Source: Spongilla lacustris
Taxonomy: Eukaryota > Porifera > Demospongiae > Spongillida > Spongillidae
DNA length: 64,000 nucleotides
Assembly: GCA_949361645.1 (NCBI GenBank)
Contig: OX442431.1
Span: 6,415,160 to 6,479,159, forward strand
Reading direction: 5' to 3'
The position numbers and the translations under genes are program-made. Below, in pieces: positions 34,826 through 45,792 of the stretch. A model generated the notes under the pieces. It had not been told where the DNA came from. It ran no database searches and saw nothing but the letters and a program-made list of their open reading frames with translations. Within the stretch, counting starts at the first letter, position 1, and every line of letters begins with the position of its first letter.

Positions 34826-35443
34826 CGGGCACACCCCTTATATCAACATGTCTTATTGACAACGATGAATTTCGTTTAATTGGATTAAAATAAAATAAAA
34901 CCCAGTACTTGTGTATTGAAAGCATAGCCGACGTTAGTATATCGTATAGCATTGGAGGAATACCTTAAATCCTATTTAACGTCACTACAGCGAAATTAAT
35001 CATTCATGCATTGTGCAGAACTGCCAGAGACGTAACTAAATTAATTATGCATTGTGCTTTAGCATTAGTGCATTAGGCATGGCTCTAGAAAATACATGCT
35101 CAGATGCCCTCAGATGAGGCAGGGATTGCATGCCAAGTACTTTCTCACAAATTTAGAAATTCCTCCATATCCATTGTTTCATGCACTTTGAAATGCACCA
35201 ATCATGTGACCAGGGATTGGGAAGGCCATTTAGTGAGCTATTCGTATATACATACCTACTGATGATATCATTTTTACCCCCTTGGACACACTGATACTAA
35301 TTATACTCACCCCCAAGACAGATATATTATATTGTACCTCCAATAGCCACGCATCTCTCAGTACACTACCCCAGGACTTCAGTATAATAATAATAATAAT
35401 ATTATAATAATAATAGGTCTAGAATCAGCAGCGTTGTTACAAT

Positions 35444-37300
35444 ATGCCGTGCTGTAGCTGCAACGGAAGGAACGCCATATGTAAGGGCTGTTCATGCGCT
35501 AGGAAGAACATTCCGTGCTCTGATTGCTATCCTTGCCGTCGAGGGAAGTGCAGGAACTTAATCACGTCGCCCGAGCATTTATCTAGTATCTCGACGCTAC
35601 CACCTCCCTCTCCGTCATCCATAGCTTCTTCTGGTGATGATCTGCCTCCAGACTCCGCATCACCGTGACTTCTTTCAGATCCATCATCACCATCACATTC
35701 ACAGCAGCTGTCCGTATGGCCTTCTGCTCATTCACAGCAGCTGTCTGCCGTTCCTATGTCTTCGCGTCCGCCTTCACCATCGGCCACTTGCTGCAAATGC
35801 CACTCCTCTGGTGCCCGCTGCACGACTTGCAAGTGCTGTCGGGAAGAGCGCCCATGTGTGAACTGCTACCCTGGGAGAAGGGGGAAATGCGCTAACCGCA
35901 TAGCTTCCCCAAACGCCATCATCCTACCCGCATCATCGCCGCAACCAGACCCAGAACATTCGCCATCACTTCCGAGCCCCCCAGCATTGTCCTGCACCCA
36001 AAGTCCGCATTTGTTACAATCTCCTGCTTTCCAACCAGAATCATCCTCTTCTTTGCAACAGCCTGCTCCATTACCCCAGTGGACCCCTTCAAACTCACTG
36101 CAACCACAGCAGCAGCTGCCTGGCCCCTCACATATGCCTATTGCATATTCACCACTGCAATCGCCAGCCAACCGAAATAATAATTTTCACCTCCAGTCCT
36201 TCGCGACCTCCTTGGCCACCCCCGTCAGAAAGGAATGCATTGTTGATGGCTGCCAAGCTTTGGTTGCCCCATCCATGTGGCGCAACCACATGTCCATCCA
36301 TGCCAACGGAACTCTCCCTGGAGCTGTTCCTTCAGAGTGGTTGTTGGCGCAAAATCTGTCCGTATGCCCACACTGCTACCAGTTGGTAGCCAACTCCAGA
36401 CATTCTACCCACTTGCAACAGTGCACACAGAGCCAGATCGTGAACATTTCACACTCATTCCCTTCAATACAAGACTCAAATCAGGAGCTTCCGACTTTTG
36501 CAGAGGTGTGTCAGCTTAATCACCCAACACTGCGCTTTGTACCAGCTAAAGCCAGACCTGCCTTTGCATGGGCATTGTCTTCAACTCTGAAAGATATCCT
36601 CCTTCATAACACAGAAGAAACTTGGTTGAAGCTCTTCATGCTCCCAAAGTGTGTCCTCCCTTCCCTTAAACACAAAGGAGTCACCAACCCCCACACATCT
36701 GTTGAGTCCCTCTGCAAGCTTTGGCTTGACAATGACCTTATCACCCTCTGGGCAATGGCAAAAAACAGGGCCAATGACCTCAGCTCCACAAAGGGTCATC
36801 TCACATCTAATAACACCAAACAAACTGTCTCCTCTGCTGTTTCCCTGGGCCAAGCAGGGTTACTGGGTAAAGCTTGTCGAATTTTGTTGTCCAATGGCAC
36901 TGCTCCAATCACTGACACCACGCTACACTTGTTACAAGACAAGCATCCGTCCTGCCCAGTTCCTTTATCTCCAGTATCCTCTTCTGAACCTGTTACACTC
37001 AGTCCTTCCTTTGACATCCTTCACATCCTGAGATCTTTCCCAAAGGGCACCTCTGCAGGCCCTTCAGGACTCTCTGTGCAACACTTGCTGGATGCAGCTT
37101 CAGTTCCCCTCCACTCACCAATCTGTGCCACCCTACGAGGAGTTGTTAATGTCTTGGCATCTGGTAAGGCCCCCAAATCTGTCTCACCCTTCTTAGCTGG
37201 TGCTAGACTGATTGCCCTAAATAAAAAGAATCCCAGGGAAAGTAGTGCGCTCACTGATGTTAGACCCATTGCTGTTGGGGGGAAACTCTACGCAGACTGA
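35444..37300 (+). pseudogene. Retrotransposon 5' coding part: Cys-rich modules, finger, start of RT
   Basis: One frame carries a single TGA at 35,666-35,668. It opens with two similar Cys-rich modules: CCSCNGRNAICKGCSCARKN.. followed by CYPCRRGKC, and after the stop CCKCHSSGARCTTCKCC.. followed by CYPGRRGKC. After a Pro/Ser/Gln-rich linker comes a C2H2-like finger (CIVDGC..MWRNHMSIH). A region leading into RT follows (GPSGLSVQHL..RPIAVGG). The frame breaks at a six-G run (37,277-37,282), after which RT continues in another frame. Fingers at the N-terminus of RLE elements bind target DNA. The doubled Cys-rich module may serve this role; that is inference. Confidence 0.75.
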
Positions 37301-37323
37301 CAGGTAAGTGCATCTGTGCAATT

Positions 37324-39198
37324 ATGAGGGATAGGTTTTTGCCATTTTTCCAACCATCTCAGTTTGGTGTAGCATGCAAGGCAGGTGCAGAGAAAGTTGT
37401 CCATAGCGTGAGAAAGTGCATTGAAAATGACTGGGAGAGTGGAGACTTTGCAGTTTTCAAGGTGGATATGTCAAATGCGTTCAATAGGGTATCCAGACAG
37501 GCTGTCCTTGATGAGTGTGGTCTCTTCTTTCCTGAATTGCTGCCCTGGGTGTCATGGTGCTATGATTCACACTCCATTCTGTGGCACCCCAAGGGCACAA
37601 TCAGCTCACAGTCAGGTGTGCAGCAAGGGGACCCGCTGGGCCCAATGTTGTTTGCTCTTGTTCTTCGGAAGCTTGTTTCAAGCATAGAAGCAGATGATGG
37701 TTGCTTTGACCTCAGTCTAAATTTGTGGTATCTAGATGATGGCGTGCTCGCAGGTGAGAGGTCAGCAGTAGTGCGTGCCCTGCATTTGATTGAAGAGCTA
37801 GGACCACATTTAGGGCTTCACGTCAATCTCCCCAAATGTGAAATGTTCCGCAAGAATGGCAACTCCCACTTTCCAGATACAGTAAAGTCCTCCATCCTTC
37901 CTCATTTGGAGATCCTGGGGTCACCAATTGGGGACTTCATATACTGTTCTCGTTTCTTTGCTGAGAAATGCAGCCTTTTTAGGGCTTTGCTGAGAGCCCT
38001 AACTGATGTCTCTGCTGTTGACCTCCACATTGCCATTTCACTTCTCCGCACGTGTGGGGGTTACTGCAAGTTTGTGCATCTAGCTAGAACCACACCTACA
38101 AGCCTCTGCTCTGACTCCCTAAAGCTCTTCGATGAAGAGATGAGAGTTTGCTTTTCTTCTTGCCTAGCAGTAGATGTGCCTGACACTCAGTGGCATCAAG
38201 CTCAACTTTGCCCTAAGCTAGGTGGGCTAGGCCTTCGCTCCCTCTCTCTTCACTCGTGTGCTGCCTTTATCTCTTCACTAGCAGCCTCAGACTTAGGGAG
38301 CCCAGACAATGTTCATCTACAGCAAGCTGTTTCCCATTTTAATGCCCTGGTTTCTCCACAGGACTCTCTTACTGTGGAGGCAGTGCTTAACACTCCCCCT
38401 CAACAGAAAGCCCTATCTTTCAAACTTGATACCCACATGTTCCAAGCTCTAGTTTCTTCTGCGTCACCAGCCAACAAAGCTCGCATACTGTCAGTATCTG
38501 CACCCCATGCAAGTTCTTGGGTCTCTGCCATCCCTTCTGTAGGCTTGAACATGCATCTGGATACAGAAGAGTGCCAAGTGGCTATCAGATGGTGGCTAGG
38601 CCTCAACACATCAACCGCTTCTTCTTGCCCCTTCTGCCCTGGAGCCGTACTTAACCCTCTTGGTCACCATGCAACCTCATGCCGGCATGGTGGAGATGTG
38701 GTCACCCGTCACAACCACCTTAGGGACACCTTTGCCGAACTCTGCCACCGAGCTCACCTGCCTGTAAGGGTTGAAGTGGGATATGGCCTATCTGGAGATC
38801 ATGTCAACACACGTCCAGCTGATGTGTTGGTTCAGGGTTGGGATAGAGGCAAGCCAGCTGCCTTTGATATAACGGTCACTTCACCCCTCACTCCTGCCAC
38901 CTTAAGAGATGCCAGTACTTCCTCAGGGGCAGCAGCCCATGCTGCGGAATGTAGAAAACATTCCACCAATGATGCCAGGTGTCAGGAGCTGGGGTGGGTG
39001 TGCATCCCACTGGCTGTGGAGACCTTTGGGCATTGGGGAAAGGAGGCCCAAATTGTGTTCTCATGCCTAGCATCCTTACTGTCCATCCACCAAGGTCGCC
39101 CCAAATCTGTTGCCCTGTTTGACATCTACAGCAGAATGAACATGTGCCTGGTCAGATCAGTATCCAGGGCCATCATGGGCAGAGTGGTAGTTCTTTAG
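37324..39198 (+). CDS. Retrotransposon RT (main part) and RLE endonuclease
   Basis: 624 residues. RT motif A FKVDMSNAFNRVSR lies at about 45-58, motif B SGVQQGDPLGPMLF at about 97-110, and motif C YLDDG at 136-140. After a thumb/connector region comes a CCHC finger (C435, C438, H448 or H449, C453). The endonuclease core RPAD (D500) then KPAAFD (D515) has the PD..D spacing of restriction-like nucleases in R2-type elements. These elements nick target DNA and prime reverse transcription from the nick. The ATG at 37,324 is not the natural start; the frame continues from upstream codons past the G-run frameshift. All RT and nuclease motifs look intact. Confidence 0.85.
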   Translation: MRDRFLPFFQPSQFGVACKAGAEKVVHSVRKCIENDWESGDFAVFKVDMSNAFNRVSRQAVLDECGLFFPELLPWVSWCYDSHSILWHPKGTISSQSGVQQGDPLGPMLFALVLRKLVSSIEADDGCFDLSLNLWYLDDGVLAGERSAVVRALHLIEELGPHLGLHVNLPKCEMFRKNGNSHFPDTVKSSILPHLEILGSPIGDFIYCSRFFAEKCSLFRALLRALTDVSAVDLHIAISLLRTCGGYCKFVHLARTTPTSLCSDSLKLFDEEMRVCFSSCLAVDVPDTQWHQAQLCPKLGGLGLRSLSLHSCAAFISSLAASDLGSPDNVHLQQAVSHFNALVSPQDSLTVEAVLNTPPQQKALSFKLDTHMFQALVSSASPANKARILSVSAPHASSWVSAIPSVGLNMHLDTEECQVAIRWWLGLNTSTASSCPFCPGAVLNPLGHHATSCRHGGDVVTRHNHLRDTFAELCHRAHLPVRVEVGYGLSGDHVNTRPADVLVQGWDRGKPAAFDITVTSPLTPATLRDASTSSGAAAHAAECRKHSTNDARCQELGWVCIPLAVETFGHWGKEAQIVFSCLASLLSIHQGRPKSVALFDIYSRMNMCLVRSVSRAIMGRVVVL

Positions 39199-39199
39199 G

Positions 39200-39319
39200 A
39201 CATTTATGTGTAGTATAGTGTAGTGTAGTGTAGTGTAGTGTAGTGTAGCCTGAGTTAGTTTTTTGTACTTGTGAGTTGTGTACGTAATGTTGTATTTCCT
39301 AATAATAATAAATAAATAA

Positions 39320-39350
<31 letters not shown>
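39200..39350. repeat. 3' tail: TAGTG tandem and (AAT)n
   Basis: TGTAG units (about six, 39,213-39,248) follow the stop of the retrotransposon frame. An AATA/AAT run then ends at about 39,350. The other remnant at 58.9 kb also ends in AAT-rich sequence. Confidence 0.8.
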
Positions 39351-39351
<1 letters not shown>

Positions 39352-39880
39352 CGCGCGCGGTTGGGCAGTGCTACTTTGAATCTCATCTGCTTACTATCCT
39401 TGTTCCTTGGACCAAACTCTTGCTTCTACCATTGGTACGTGTAGGCTGGCCACTTCACGCTACTTGCCATCTTTGGCCGAAGCCACGATGTATGTGCAGA
39501 GTGCGCTCTTTTTGGAAAACGTCTTTCAGGATGGCTGGACTTTGCGTTTGGGTGACGGGGCTGAGGAGTTGACTCCGGGAGTGGCCACGAAAAGGGAGGA
39601 ATCCCCTCTACCGATTAGGGCTACGCAAGGGGAACAGGACTCCAAGGCTGTCTCCGAAGACCACGTGTATTTCTTTTAAAAACCACTGAAGTCGGACGAG
39701 ACTAGACCTGGCGCTTTGTCGAGGCATCTGATGATGCAGTGGGAGGGTGAAGGACGGCTTCCTTTTTGAGTGTATTGTGTATGAATAGCTGGTTATATAT
39801 ATGTAGGCCTACAGTACATGTAGTGTGGTTCGTATGTCACGTATATTTGACAATATTAATCAATAATAATAATAATAATA
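39351..39880. other. Unexplained 530-bp segment between AAT runs
   Basis: It starts CCGCGCGCGGTTGGG and ends at another (AAT)n run that joins unit A sequence. It is missing from unit B. A 90-codon frame (39,407-39,679) ends ..SEDHVYFF and is not recognised. It may be a 3' fragment of another AAT-targeted retroelement. Confidence 0.4.
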
Positions 39881-39892
39881 ATAATATTAGTA

Positions 39893-40221
39893 TCCATGAA
39901 AATGTGGAAAACTTTATATGGACTCCAAATATGTATCTGTTTGCTCCAGTTGCCATAGAAATATCGGGTATGTTTTGAAAACAGACTCTTTCATTCCTAA
40001 AGGATCTTGCTTGTCATGTTTGTAAGGTGTCAGGGGAAGTGAAGTCATTTCTGTATCTACTTCAACGCCTCACTGTAGCTGTACAGCGAGGTAATGCTGT
40101 CTCAATCCTGAGCACCTTGCTAGCAAAGATTGCCTTGTTTTGGAAGACAGTGACGTTAATTAATTATTCTATGTATGTATTCTATGTATTATTTCTACTT
40201 GATTTAGCTCATAGATGTTAA
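39893..40221 (+). pseudogene. Retroelement-like C-terminal fragment, unit A
   Basis: Reads ENVENFIWTPNMYLF..IEISGMF, then a TGA, then KVSGEVKSFLYLLQRLTVAV..QRGNAVSIL. The TGE..S..YL.QR..VAVQRGNA pattern is common at the C-terminus of retrotransposon proteins in invertebrates. This recognition is from memory and moderate. The stop is a single G-to-T change relative to the unit B copy. Confidence 0.45.
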
Positions 40222-41178
40222 ATACACTATGGCTGCTTTGTCTGCTACATGCTAGTTGGCACATCAGTAAGATGTCAAGGTGGAAGCTAGTGCATTGTCC
40301 GTGGCAATAATACTTTAACCAGATGAAGCTGGATTAATACGTGGCTAACCTTTTTGCCACTCTAAAGAAAGTGTGCTGAACACTGAATGGCCTCCAGAAG
40401 TAAATGTACTTACACATATCAACCATGGTACATGTGTGTCCATTGGATCGTCAAACTTACCTATATCTGGTTATCCTTTATGGCTCCACTTGTACAGTCC
40501 GTCCGTAAAAATAACTTACTGTCTATAGCCTTGACATATCCTGTTCAGGAGGGATGCTACTGATAGCATTAGTATTTTATTGTTTGTCCTGACCTTAGTG
40601 AGGGAGAATGCTCGGGCTATACTGGCAAGATCCAGCTGTCCTGCTAGCTGAGCCCTTGTGTGCTATATCCTGTGTTTTTGTTTTACTTGTTTACATTACT
40701 GTATGTATTCTATGTATTATACAGATTCTTTTCTGCTTTCGTTTAGTGGCAGCCTCTATATTGTTGTTTCTCTGATGCCTTTATTGGCTGACCCAATGTA
40801 AAAGAAAAGCCAATGCATGTAAGCTTTGAGACTGATACAGGCTATCAGATGCACTATAGCCAGAAGCATGCATAATACTGAAAGGCTAAATAATCAAGCA
40901 GTGAAATTAATAAGCTATGGCATGTTTTTGAGGTTTCTGATACATAGCAATGTGTAAATATTTCCATATTTCATTTGAATCTCGTCACCCAAATTTGGAT
41001 CCTCTAACCATGCTATTTTAAAGCAGTTGTGTTTGCAAACCTATGTAAGTCAGCTTGCACACATCGATCGAATGTCTGGATGAATGATTAATTACTTGGT
41101 ATGAACCAGGCATTATATTGTACACGTATAATGCAAGTTCACATGATCTCTATTTTTCTCTAGTAGTGATTCGATATC

Positions 41179-42542
41179 ATGGCAACATTGTTTCTGTTAT
41201 CTATGTGCCTGGTGAAAGGTAAGCAGACACTGAGTATCGTATGAAAACCACTAGCCATGCATTGTACTGCCCAGTTTTATACGTGTAGCACCAAAAAGTG
41301 ATCATTATAGGTACTCAGAATGGAGATATGATATATTGAAAACTTGAGTTAATATTAATATATTTTATCAGAAGTATAAAAGGATCAATATATACTCTAA
41401 AATGCACCTGGTGATGGGAGTTTTAAACATGAATAATCTAGCTGATTAATTGTATTGCATATAACTGACGGAATAGGGTGAGATGCTGGTGTCATCAATC
41501 AGCTAGATTATTTACAGTACATTTTTATGAAAAGGAGTTTTATTTCACTGTAGGTTATGCATCAGAATTTGGGCAACAGAAGTGTGCTCAGAACAGCACA
41601 CAGACCCTCATAGTGGCCAATTCTATATATGCAGGATTGTCATTCATATCATTTCTGATCAGTGTGCCAACTCTGCTGCTCACCATATCCCAGTTGTGCA
41701 AGAAGAATACTTCTACTGGACATTCTGAATTATTATTCCATCTCAGCTCAGTGGTTTTAACATGGTTTTCTGCTGTTGAATCTTTCCAGTGGATCTTTCT
41801 GTTCAGTGAAAGTGAGGCAGGTGGCATTGCATGCCAGGTTTTGGCTGTATTTAGGGAACATGGTGCAATGATGCTGTTAGTATGTACTGGATGTGTTGGA
41901 TTCCATCTGATTGTGATAACGAAACCCCCCAAATGGCTTATGGTGATTGATGAAGTGAAGAGGAGACGATACAGAAATCTGGCAATACTCTACACCTCAA
42001 TCACTTTCATTGTTCCTATTTTGTTTTTGCCATGGCCATTTGTTGTTAAACACAACCATTATGGACCTAGCAATTACGCCTGTTGGATATCACCGTACGA
42101 TGAAAACTGCAATGACTCAGAAGTTGGTATGATAGAGCAGGTCGCCCTTTTCTACTTCTGGATACTAATAACTGCAGTTGTGCTTGCAGTGATTGTCATC
42201 AAATTCATCGTTGTTGTACACTGCAGGCAGTCACAGAGACAATGCACTGCTACTTCATGTGCAGTGATCGTTTTTGTGGCTCTTTTGTTTATTGCTGTCA
42301 TCATCATAGAATCTTTTCCTGTAGCCGACTGGATGATTGGGCAGCAAAAGGTGGCACAATCTCTACCTTGGCTTCTTTACACTCAAGTGACATGCATTCC
42401 TCTTCTGGTAGTACTCTTCAATATCACACATTTTTTTCGCGTGTACCTTGTGCATAAGCAGCCTCGCAGTGTATATGCGCCTGTACATGTTTCGTATCCT
42501 CGTGAAGTAACTCCCATTCTTTCAACTACTTCTGCCGTTTGA
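41179..42542 (+). CDS. Seven-TM receptor, array gene 2 (join 41179..41218, 41554..42542)
   Basis: Exon 1 (MATLFLLSMCLVK) is a signal peptide ending at AAAG|GTAAGC. Exon 2 follows TTTCACTGTAG, giving 342 residues. Seven hydrophobic segments are clear. TM1 begins ..SIYAGLSFISFLIS and TM3 begins GIACQVLAVFREHGAMM. The loop after TM3 is KPPKWLMVIDEVKRRRYRN. The extracellular loop is YGPSNYACWISPYDENC, and TM7 includes LPWLLYTQVTCIPLLVV. The tail ends EVTPILSTTSAV. An unspliced longer frame from 41,478 uses intron sequence and is not chosen, because the exon 1 signal sequence and phase are conserved in genes 1, 3 and 4. It is nearly identical to gene 3. Confidence 0.82.
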
Positions 42543-44915
42543 CATACCAAGTGCTGTATTATACTATATTCTTAGCTAGTTAGGAATTAATAACTGAAGT
42601 TTTTATAACTCTGTACACAATGTGTATATGTGTGTGTTTGAAATAAAGGTTTTTTTTAAAACCTGTAATCATGTATGTGTGGGGGGAAATGAAAGTATCA
42701 AGCCAACTGGGTCAGTACTAACATGTAAGCATTTGTCACTGTGTTTGTAAGTGTGTGGGTTTGTTACGGTTCACTGTAGCACATGCAGTTTCAGTCTTCA
42801 GTTTATAACTATTATTTTTGTAGTACAGTACATTTATTTCAAATGTGCATGCTGTTCTTGCACAATATACAATCTCACCCCTATTCGATGCATACCAGCA
42901 CTGTCGTTACAGAACGCTAGTTGAAAGTGGTTAGGGTGGAGCCACGGACAGGGACCAGTTACAAAGCCATGCACATTATTTACCGTGCAGACCATTAGCT
43001 GCTTGATAGATCTTCCACCTTGCCTTAGTCCAAGTGCACCTTATGTTTGCTGTTGGCAAGTGTTGCCCTCCCAGTTAATATATATATATATATAAAACAC
43101 TGCTTAATTGCATGCTTTATTAAGTCAGTAGATGAGGAGGGCTCAGTGTCTCGGCTGCTCTTTCAGACTATCACTTCAAATTGGGCTGAATTATGTGTCA
43201 CATGTATAGAAGGCAGGGTATACATATCACCCATCACTTACAGTCATGTGTTACTGCTGGAGGACACAATTAACTCGCTTCTTACATGTACATCTCTGCC
43301 TTCATAATTGATTCATAAGATGCCAGCTTGCAACCGTGCATGATCCATATTTTGGATGATATAAGAAGTTATTTTCTTGTTGCACAACAATCCACTGTGT
43401 ACTTTGCACTTTTGGGTGATGTAGATGTAAAATCAGAGATAACTAAGCATAATTATAGTTATAATTCTAGTTTTAAAAGACTCAATCATCCAGCGATGGC
43501 ATAAATTTACTTATACCTGTATTAGGTGCTAAAAATATTATAATAATTATATATAGACATTCATGAGAATGCTCGGCGAGCAATTCGATCTATTCAGTAC
43601 CAATTCCTCCATATGTTAGTCATCTTCTTGTTCAATGTCTTTACTGCACGCATGTATTATTATTATTATTACATTAGTTTCTCCCCCATCAAAAATGTCT
43701 TCCCAACTCATTGCACTTATCTAATAATATGGAGTCACCATTGTGCATCCATTTACGTGCTATCAACTTGATGCCCAAAGAGTTAATTATTTAAACAAGT
43801 CCGGTAGCACTTATGTTTAGTATTGATTCTGCAAATCACATGAGTTACATGTACCTACAATGTAGCACCAAGGTATTTGCCAACCTTGTATTGGGCAATG
43901 AGCCCACCTACCTATGTTTAAGTCACCCGATGATGATATTATAAGCTGTCTGTGCATTAGAATCCGTGTTCATTAATACACTGATACCCTAGTGTATCAT
44001 TCTCGAACAGGGGTTAATCTCACCTTACTGCTAAAGGCTTAAGGTGACAAGGACCTATATAGTGAGCCATACAGACCCCGAGGTGAACCTTTTAATGCTG
44101 CATAGCTGAATCACTTACTTGCAGGCAATAATCCGTAGAATGGTATAGAATGATTTCATTGTATCTTTGTACTGCAAGTCCTGCACTCATTCCAGCTGGT
44201 AAGGGATGCCTATTGGATTGTTAAGCCTGCAGGTCCTGCAGCAGTGCCCTTAGGAAAAGACCTAAGTGTAGCTGGCCAATAGAAGTAGAGCCACAGAGGT
44301 TGAGGAAGCGGGAAACTGCCGGGGAGCGCGGGATACCACTTGTCCTAACAGTTTTGTCACTTCTTACCTCGCCAAACCTAATGTTTTATTTTAAATGTGT
44401 ATGAAATCTACCATTGATTTTTATTATACACATGTATATAACAACAACGGCTTCAGTGACAAAAATTAACATTTTTTAGACAGGGTTGATGTATCACTTT
44501 GCTGTAAATAATATAGTACTAGTGGCAAGTTAATCTAGTACAGAACTATTAGATGGTTAAACGAAGAGCAGGCCTGCAGCATATTTAGTAAAAGACTCGC
44601 ATACATGTAGTTCAAGTACAGCTCCATGATCATATAGAAATGATTTCTGGGTTTCTGTGTGCATGGTACAAGCAAGATTTGATTACAGTTGTACGGACTA
44701 CGCTAAATGTACGTACTACATGCGGCTCGCGTAAATTAGCGATCATCCTATTTAATTTGCGATGTTTATTAAAAGCACAATGGTGCACAACCAGAGATTA
44801 TATCTATATATAATCTCTGGCACAACAACTATAAGGGCTAGTCTGAAGAAAAAGTTAAAACGCTTAGCTTTAAACCTATAGAACTCTTTCATGGTCACAT
44901 GACAAAAAGCAATTA

Positions 44916-45275
44916 ATGACGTTATCGTGTCCGCCGTATTGGTTCTCGGCTGAAATTGGAGTCTGCGTTGTCGGTCAGTGTTTGGCCAATTCTATGGTAG
45001 CCAAGGGTACAAGATTGTACAGGATACCTAAGGTAAGAACCCATAATGGGGAATACGAGTTAGAATTGTCACAAAGACGAAGGAAAGGCTTCCTGGCTGC
45101 AATTGGTCGCAAAGACTCAGCGTCACTTCTTAGCGCTCGGATATGTTCCCTGCACTTCACCAAGGGTAAACCTGCACAGTCACTGTATAGTGAGTTTGTC
45201 CCAGATTGGCTGCCTTCACTGAATCTAACGGGTGTATGTAAAAAAAAAAAAAGTAACAACGACATTAATCCATAG
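44916..45275 (+). CDS. THAP-type zinc finger fragment in transposon remnant
   Basis: 119 residues from ATG 44,916. The C2CH layout is visible: C-x4-C (VCVVGQCLANS), then a helix-rich stretch with TRLYRIPK and RRRKGFLAAI, then ARICSLHF with Cys and His. DWLPSL stands where THAP domains have a closing AVP-like motif. THAP fingers bind DNA in P-element, Kolobok and related transposases, and in host factors. The frame ends in a Lys run just after the domain. The catalytic part is missing, so this is either a truncated transposase or a DNA-binding-only product. Confidence 0.7.
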   Translation: MTLSCPPYWFSAEIGVCVVGQCLANSMVAKGTRLYRIPKVRTHNGEYELELSQRRRKGFLAAIGRKDSASLLSARICSLHFTKGKPAQSLYSEFVPDWLPSLNLTGVCKKKKSNNDINP

Positions 45276-45327
45276 ATATTAATATCTATGATTAAACCAC
45301 CCTCGCGCTCCGCAAAGCGCGAGGGTG
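45271..45327. repeat. Two adjacent perfect palindromes
   Basis: CATAGATATTAATATCTATG (45,271-45,290) is a perfect 20-bp palindrome. Next to it, CACCCTCGCGCT (45,298-45,309) pairs with AGCGCGAGGGTG (45,316-45,327) around a 6-nt loop. Both lie in the space between the two convergent frames of the THAP element. Confidence 0.85.
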
Positions 45328-45507
45328 TGGCTACGTCAGACTAACATTAAACGGCTCCTTAGCTTATAAGCCGAAAAGACGGCACGCAACTAATCAGCGA
45401 TAACAAAAAGTGCATTGTACCATTTGTACCTCGAGTTGCTGCAGACAATCTGATTGTACGTTTCTATTCAGACATTACATTACCCGTCCTGTAGTCACAT
45501 ACTTTCC

Positions 45508-45792
45508 CTAGACGATAGGCATGCGTTTGAACGCTTTCACCCATCCACAAACAAGCTGATTATAAGCCTCCAGAGATCTATAGGCTTTGAACTGTTTGCT
45601 AGTTATAAAACTGGTCTGCAGTACTAAATACGATATCAAATCGCATGCACTAACTGGTGGTACAACGTCCGACTTGTCTCCAACGAAGTCAGATGAGAAT
45701 GGATCTGGCCCACCAATGCGTTCGATTCCATACAGATATCGCGCCTTTGCGTCTGGAGGAAAGCTATCTGCATACAAAGACAGCTTTGACAT
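45508..45792 (-). CDS. Conserved transposon-associated segment, N-terminal
   Basis: 94 residues read from near the right terminus toward the middle. The stretch SACDLISYLVLQTSFITSKQ and FKAYRSLEAYNQLVCGWV resembles an N-terminal segment found in invertebrate transposon proteins that also carry YqaJ-type nuclease domains. This is recalled similarity and not verified. No nuclease part remains here. Confidence 0.45.
   Translation of the reverse strand: MSKLSLYADSFPPDAKARYLYGIERIGGPDPFSSDFVGDKSDVVPPVSACDLISYLVLQTSFITSKQFKAYRSLEAYNQLVCGWVKAFKRMPIV

Larger units (their letters stand above)
35410..39350 (+). mobile_element. Non-LTR retrotransposon with RLE endonuclease, inserted in AAT repeat
   Basis: Unit B lacks this segment and shows only an (AAT)n run at the same place (about 47,035-47,065). 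The element starts within or after AAT repeats at about 35,410. It encodes an N-terminal Cys-rich and finger region, RT and a restriction-like endonuclease, and ends in (AATA)n/(AAT)n at about 39,300-39,350. RLE-type non-LTR families such as R2, R4/Dong and NeSL insert at specific targets, and Dong is known to use TAA repeats. Two lesions, a stop at 35,666-35,668 and a G-run frameshift at 37,277-37,282, make this copy probably inactive. A further 530 bp follows to 39,880, which may be a second insertion. Confidence 0.8.
30525..43953. repeat. Segmental tandem duplication, unit A
   Basis: From GCATTAGAATCCGTG at 30,525 to the next GCATTAGAATCCG at 43,954 the unit is homologous to 43,954-50,960. 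Matching blocks are 30,525-31,562, 34,386-35,400 and 39,885-43,953. Unit A has two extra blocks: 31,563-34,385, and the retrotransposon-bearing 35,410-39,880. Confidence 0.85.

Noticed and set aside
40027..40221. Independent small membrane protein gene
   Set aside because: It is the downstream part of a retroelement-like fragment also present in unit B, not a separate gene.
41478..42542. Using the unspliced long frame of array gene 2 (start 41,478)
   Set aside because: Its first part is intron sequence. The signal-peptide exon with matching phase is conserved in genes 1-4.
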